The position numbers and the translations under genes were made by a program. From Bifidobacterium felsineum (GTDB lineage Bacteria > Actinomycetota > Actinomycetes > Actinomycetales > Bifidobacteriaceae): DNA of 64,000 bases. Under the pieces are notes generated by a model. The model saw nothing but the letters and a program-made list of their open reading frames with translations. It was not told the origin of the DNA and searched no databases. The first letter of the stretch is position 1, and the number at the start of each line of letters is the position of its first letter. Shown piece by piece: positions 60,064-64,000 of this stretch. The stretch covers positions 682,001-746,000 of the forward strand of contig NZ_PEBJ01000001.1 of NCBI RefSeq assembly GCF_002802915.1. The letters run 5' to 3'.

Positions 60064-62075
60064 GCGACAAGCAGAGTTTCAAGAACCGTAAACCCGCCAT
60101 GGGCAAGCCGGCTCCTGGCACCACCAAGCGCATCTTCGGCTACATCATGCAATACAAATGGCGCGTGGTGGCCATCGTGGCATGCATCCTCGTAGGTGCC
60201 GCCGCCCAGGCCGGCTCCGCGCTGTTTCTCCAGTCGCTGATCGACACCTACATCCTGCCGATGGTCGGCGCCAAGAATCCGAACTGGGGCCCGCTGCTTG
60301 AAGCCATCACTCTGATGGGCTGCCTGTATGTGGCCGGTATCGTGGCCAGCTGGCTCTGGCAGTGGCTGATCGTGACCGTGGAACAAGGCACGCTAAAGAA
60401 GATTCGTGACGACATGTTCGCCCACCAACAGCGTCTGCCGATCCGTTACTTCGACACCAATGAGCATGGCGACATCATGAGCCGCTACACCAACGACACG
60501 GATACGCTGCGCCAGGCCATCTCGCAGTCCTTCCCGCAGATGTTCGCCGCCGGCATCTCCGCGGTCGCCGCCGTGATCTCGATGCTGTGGCTCTCCATTC
60601 CGATCACCGTGTTCGTACTGCTGTTCACCGTGATGCTGTTCTTCATCGTCAAGGCGATCGTCGGCCGTGCGGGCCGCTACTTCGTCAAGCAACAGCATTG
60701 GCTGGGCGACGTGAACGCGTTCGTGGAGGAATCCGTGAACGGACAGAAGGTCATCAAGGTCTTCAACCATGAGGAAGCCACGCAGAAGACCTTCGATGAA
60801 AAAAACGAGGAACTGTTCGAGGCAGCCGCCGAAGCCAACACCTGGGGCAACGTCACGATGCCGGTGGTGGGCAACATGGGCTACATCCTCTACATCCTGC
60901 TCGCCATCGTGGGCGGTGCCATGGCGCTCGCCGGCGTGGGCAACGTGGGCCTGAACGGTTTCGGTCCGCTGACCCTCGGCACGCTGATCTCCTTGCTGAC
61001 CCTGTCCCGTTCGTTCATCAACCCGCTTGGCCAGGTATCCATGCAGCTCAACATGGTGATGATGGCGCTCGCCGGTGCATCCCGTATCTTCGCGCTGATG
61101 GATGAACCGATTGAATCGGACAACGGTACGGTGACCTTGGTCAACGTGGCGCTGGGCGAGGACGGTCGAACCATGACCGAAGTCGATCATGAGACCGGCC
61201 ACTGGGCATGGAAGCGTGAGGAAGGCGACGACGGCACGCGTTCGCTGAAGGCCGCAGAAAAACTGCATGGCGCCGCCCGCGAAGTGGCATTGAAGGCCAA
61301 GGAGCAGGCGATCACCTCATCGGACGGCCGCTTGACGCTGCTGCAGGGCGATGTGCGTTTCACCAACGTGACCTTCGGCTACAACCCGGACAAGCCGGTG
61401 CTGCACGACATCACCTGGTTCGCCAAGCCCGGCCAGAAGATGGCGCTCGTCGGTGCCACCGGTGCCGGCAAGACCACGGTGACCAACCTGATCAATCGCT
61501 TCTACGACATTCAGGAAGGCCAGATCCTGTACGACGGCATCGATGTGAAGAACATTCGTAAGCCTGATCTGCGCCGTTCGCTCGGCATTGTGCTGCAGGA
61601 CGTGAACCTGTTCACCGGTACCGTGATGGACAACATCCGCTACGGCCGCCTGAGCGCCACCGATGAGGAATGCATCGAGGCCGCCAAGCTGGTGAACGCG
61701 GACGGCTTCATACGCATGCTGCCGCAGGGCTACCAGACCGTGCTTGAAGGTGACGGCTCCGGTCTTTCCCAAGGCCAGCGCCAGCTCATCTCCATCGCAC
61801 GTGCCGCCGTGGCCGATTCCCCGGCTCTGATTCTCGACGAAGCTACTTCTTCGATCGATACCCGTACCGAGGAAGTGGTGCAGGCCGGCATGGACGCCTT
61901 GATGAAGGGCCGCACGGTCTTCGTGATCGCCCATCGTCTCTCCACTGTGCGCAACTCTGATGTGATCATGGTGCTCGACCATGGCAACATCATCGAGCGC
62001 GGTTCGCACGATGAGCTCATCGCGCAGAAGGGCGAGTATTACCAGCTGTATACCGGTGCCGTGGAGCTTGAGTAA
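60060..62075 (+). CDS. ABC exporter subunit 2 (fused TMD-NBD, catalytic)
   Basis: 671 residues. Six transmembrane helices (VVAIVACILVGAAAQAGSALF and others), a 60-residue insertion before the NBD (residues about 350-420), Walker A GATGAGKTTV, signature GLSQGQRQLI (Gln in place of the first Gly) and Walker B ALILDEATSSID with catalytic Glu. The pairing with subunit 1 gives one consensus and one degenerate ATP site. It is the last gene of the MarR operon, with a terminator 30 nt later. Confidence 0.93.
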   Translation: MSDKQSFKNRKPAMGKPAPGTTKRIFGYIMQYKWRVVAIVACILVGAAAQAGSALFLQSLIDTYILPMVGAKNPNWGPLLEAITLMGCLYVAGIVASWLWQWLIVTVEQGTLKKIRDDMFAHQQRLPIRYFDTNEHGDIMSRYTNDTDTLRQAISQSFPQMFAAGISAVAAVISMLWLSIPITVFVLLFTVMLFFIVKAIVGRAGRYFVKQQHWLGDVNAFVEESVNGQKVIKVFNHEEATQKTFDEKNEELFEAAAEANTWGNVTMPVVGNMGYILYILLAIVGGAMALAGVGNVGLNGFGPLTLGTLISLLTLSRSFINPLGQVSMQLNMVMMALAGASRIFALMDEPIESDNGTVTLVNVALGEDGRTMTEVDHETGHWAWKREEGDDGTRSLKAAEKLHGAAREVALKAKEQAITSSDGRLTLLQGDVRFTNVTFGYNPDKPVLHDITWFAKPGQKMALVGATGAGKTTVTNLINRFYDIQEGQILYDGIDVKNIRKPDLRRSLGIVLQDVNLFTGTVMDNIRYGRLSATDEECIEAAKLVNADGFIRMLPQGYQTVLEGDGSGLSQGQRQLISIARAAVADSPALILDEATSSIDTRTEEVVQAGMDALMKGRTVFVIAHRLSTVRNSDVIMVLDHGNIIERGSHDELIAQKGEYYQLYTGAVELE

Positions 62076-62104
62076 GACGGACTGCTTTCGGTAACGTATG
62101 CAAC

Positions 62105-62150
62105 AGGGGAGCCTCTCAGCATCTGGTTGAGAGGCTTCCCTGTTCATTTA
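62105..62150 (+). terminator. Terminator of the exporter operon
   Basis: AGGGGAGCCTCTCA at 62105-62118 pairs with 62128-62141 (one wobble), 9-nt loop, then a T-rich tail. Confidence 0.8.
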
Positions 62151-62162
62151 TGTGTTTTTCTT

Positions 62163-62209
62163 GGCTCCCCTTGTCAGGGGAGCTGGCGGCGAAGCCGACT
62201 GAGGGGTAG
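62163..62209. repeat. GGCTCCCC palindromic repeat, copy 6 (inverse orientation)
   Basis: GGCTCCCCTTGTCAGGGGAG then CTGGCGGCGAAGCCGACTGAGGGG: the inverse of copy 1 at 8171. Confidence 0.75.
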
Positions 62210-62303
62210 TTCCATGAAGATGCACCTCGGTTAGGAATGCGCACGACTGTAGGCGAGTGAAACGGCGTGAGTCTTTGACCCAGCGGCGTGCTACGATGTG
62301 CAC

Positions 62304-62556
62304 CGTTGTTAGGCGTTGATCCGTTATCAGCGGGGAGCCTTCGGAAGAACAGCGGTTCTTGGCCTGATATATGGCCGCAGCCGCTCAGTAGAACCGACGG
62401 GATCGGCCCGAGACAGCCGAACGCAAGCGATCGCACGAATCGCAAAGCCGTTACGGTTTCGAATCCATCGAAATCAGGCATGCGAAGCGTGACGATAAGC
62501 GAGGTGGTACCGCGGTGCGGAGCGCGAACATAGCGCCCATCATCGTCCTCGTAGGT
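62304..62556 (+). promoter_or_regulatory. T-box leader for ileS
   Basis: GAGGTGGTACCGCGG at 62501-62515 is the T-box, and CGTCCTCG at 62544-62551 supplies the other side of the antiterminator/antisequestrator helix. ATC at 62326-62328, in a loop of the short Stem I, is the probable isoleucine specifier. TACGAT at 62292 is a candidate -10. The short Stem I resembles actinobacterial ileS T-boxes. No T tract follows, so control may be translational or through the structure at 62576. Confidence 0.82.
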
Positions 62557-62575
62557 AGGAATGGCATGTAGAGCC

Positions 62576-62652
62576 GTTCCGGGGAATATAATGAGTTCCA
62601 ACAGCGAGGCGATGAGTATATCGCACTCAGTTGGTGCACATGAATTCCCGGA
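62576..62652 (+). promoter_or_regulatory. Branched structure with internal TATAAT between T-box and ileS
   Basis: TTCCGGGGAAT at 62576 pairs with AATTCCCGGA at 62643-62652; CCAAC/GTTGG and GCGAT/ATCGC stems lie inside. TATAAT at 62587-62592 could be a second promoter giving ileS mRNA without the T-box. Confidence 0.4.
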
Positions 62653-62708
62653 ATCTCAGTCAATACCGTTCCTGCAAGGACCAGCACAGTATTACTAGGA
62701 GATTTACG

Positions 62709-64000
62709 GTGAGCGAAAACGTATATCCCAAGGCGAACGAGGGCGGCGAAACCGCACACGTGGCGCCGAACCCCAGCTTCCCCAACATGGAGGAAACCGT
62801 TCTCGACTACTGGGATAAGGACGATACCTTCCAGAAGTCCGTGGAGCGCAACCCCTCCGGCGACCACAGCCAGAACGAATTCGTGTTCTTCGACGGTCCG
62901 CCGTTCGCCAACGGCCTGCCGCACTACGGCCACCTGCTGACCGGCTACGCCAAGGACGTGATCCCGCGCTACCAGACCATGAAGGGCCGCAAAGTCAACC
63001 GCGTCTTCGGTTGGGATACTCACGGTCTGCCTGCAGAGCTCGAAGCACAGAAGGAACTCGGCATCGACTCCGTCGATCAGATTGAGAAGATGGGCATCGA
63101 TAAGTTCAACGATGCCTGCCGTGCATCCGTGCTGAAGTACACGCATGAATGGCAGGACTACGTGCACCGTCAGGCCCGCTGGGTGGACTTCGAGCACGGT
63201 TACAAGACCCTGAACATTCCGTACATGGAATCCGTGATGTGGGCCTTCAAGCAGCTGTACGACAAGGGCCTGGCCTACCAGGGCTACCGCGTGCTGCCGT
63301 ACTGCCCGAAGGATCGCACGCCGCTTTCCGCGCACGAACTCCGCATGGATGCCGACGTCTACCAGGACCGTCAGGACACCACCGTCTCCGTGGCCGTGAA
63401 GCTGCGCGACGAGGACGCCTATGCCGTCTTCTGGACCACCACCCCGTGGACCGTGCCCACCAACTTCGCCATCGTGGTCGGCGCCGACATCGATTACGTG
63501 GAAGTCCAGCCCACCGAAGGCAAGTTCGCCGGCAAGAAGTTCTATCTCGGCAAGGACCTGCTGGGCCACTACACCAAGGAACTCGGCGAGAACTACGAAG
63601 TCGTGCGCGAGCTCAAGGGCTCCGAACTGGCTGGTCGCCGCTACTGGCCCGTCTTCCCGTACTTCGCCGGTGAAAAGGCCGAGACCGAAGGCAACGTGCC
63701 TGGTCCGAACGGCTACACCATCTTCACCGCCGACTACGTCGACACCGTTGAAGGTACCGGTCTTGTGCACCAGGCTCCTTACGGCGAAGACGATATGAAC
63801 ACGCTCAACGCCAAGGGCATCAAGAGCACCGACGTGCTCGATGCCGGCTGCCGTTTCACCTCCCAGTGCCCGGAATACGAAGGCATGTTCGTATTCGACG
63901 CCAACCTGCCGATCCTCAGGAACCTGCGTGCCGGTGACGGCCCGCTCGCCCAGATCGACGAAGACAAGCGCGCCATCCTCTTCCAGGAGAAGAGCTACGT
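62709..64000 (+). CDS. ileS: Isoleucyl-tRNA synthetase, N-terminal part (partial)
   Basis: 430 residues to the window edge, still open. The class I signature appears as GPPFANGLPHYGHLLTGYAKDVIPRYQTMKGR (HYGH for HIGH), followed by FGWDTHGLPAELEAQKELGI and the CP1 editing region with FWTTTPWTVPTN and DYVDTVEGTGLVHQAPYGEDD. The pattern fits the eukaryote-like/actinobacterial IleS type. It starts with GTG at 62709, AGGAG 7 nt upstream. The preceding T-box with an ATC specifier supports the amino-acid assignment. Confidence 0.95.
   Translation, partial: MSENVYPKANEGGETAHVAPNPSFPNMEETVLDYWDKDDTFQKSVERNPSGDHSQNEFVFFDGPPFANGLPHYGHLLTGYAKDVIPRYQTMKGRKVNRVFGWDTHGLPAELEAQKELGIDSVDQIEKMGIDKFNDACRASVLKYTHEWQDYVHRQARWVDFEHGYKTLNIPYMESVMWAFKQLYDKGLAYQGYRVLPYCPKDRTPLSAHELRMDADVYQDRQDTTVSVAVKLRDEDAYAVFWTTTPWTVPTNFAIVVGADIDYVEVQPTEGKFAGKKFYLGKDLLGHYTKELGENYEVVRELKGSELAGRRYWPVFPYFAGEKAETEGNVPGPNGYTIFTADYVDTVEGTGLVHQAPYGEDDMNTLNAKGIKSTDVLDAGCRFTSQCPEYEGMFVFDANLPILRNLRAGDGPLAQIDEDKRAILFQEKSY

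Overview
The window looks like chromosomal DNA of a Bifidobacterium. It has moderately high GC coding sequence, intergenic regions full of palindromes, a large set of intracellular glycoside hydrolases, anaerobic ribonucleotide reductase (NrdD/NrdG) and no sign of respiration. A citrate synthase, dapD, a GAD-type house-keeping set and an actinobacterial-type T-box before ileS fit the same group. The genus is an inference from gene content and protein style; I do not claim a species. All products below were assigned by reading motifs, not by database search.

Region 1 (1 to about 25.2 kb) is mainly housekeeping: the end of proS, ssb, an M13 peptidase, a DUF308-type membrane protein, map, gltA, dapD, a WYL regulator, a SWIM/SNF2 helicase, two GNAT acetyltransferases, an oxidoreductase, an aminotransferase, a Ppx/GppA phosphatase, a membrane-anchored endonuclease/exonuclease/phosphatase-fold protein, tRNA-Arg(CCU), a nucleoside deoxyribosyltransferase-like protein, a double carboxymuconolactone-decarboxylase protein, an acyl-CoA ligase and xseBA. 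Region 2 (25.4 to 36 kb) is anaerobic metabolism: nrdD and nrdG behind a pair of NrdR-like boxes, then a 1732-residue fused acyl-CoA dehydratase activase/dehydratase-like protein and a GCS2-type ligase.

Region 3 (36 to 57.5 kb) is an accessory catabolic region. A MerR regulator is divergent from an SDR, an OFA-like MFS transporter and a Gfo/Idh/MocA dehydrogenase. Next come three paralogous TetR regulators interleaved with a sugar MFS transporter and GH42, GH30, GH31, GH3, GH5 and GH3 enzymes. None of the enzymes has a visible signal peptide, so short beta-linked (and one alpha-linked) glycosides are probably imported and cut in the cytoplasm. A 20-bp palindrome occurs five times: once in the promoter of the first TetR, twice around the MFS promoter and twice around the GH30 promoter. 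This defines a small predicted TetR regulon. The other two TetRs are linked to palindromes built from an ACCAA half-site next to the two GH3 genes.

Region 4 (57.5 to 64 kb) is a MarR-controlled heterodimeric ABC exporter (stop/start overlaps) and a T-box leader in front of ileS, which runs off the window.

Two themes cross the whole window. First, about eleven genes have no usable Shine-Dalgarno but have a TANNNT-like hexamer exactly 7 or 8 nt before the start codon, as expected for leaderless mRNAs. Second, the intergenic regions carry many hairpin elements: a dispersed GGCTCCCC family, two long hairpins with the same 37-nt loop core but unrelated stems, arrays of three related palindromes, a 210-bp composite inverted repeat and a 91-bp tandem repeat that supplies the last codons of xseB.
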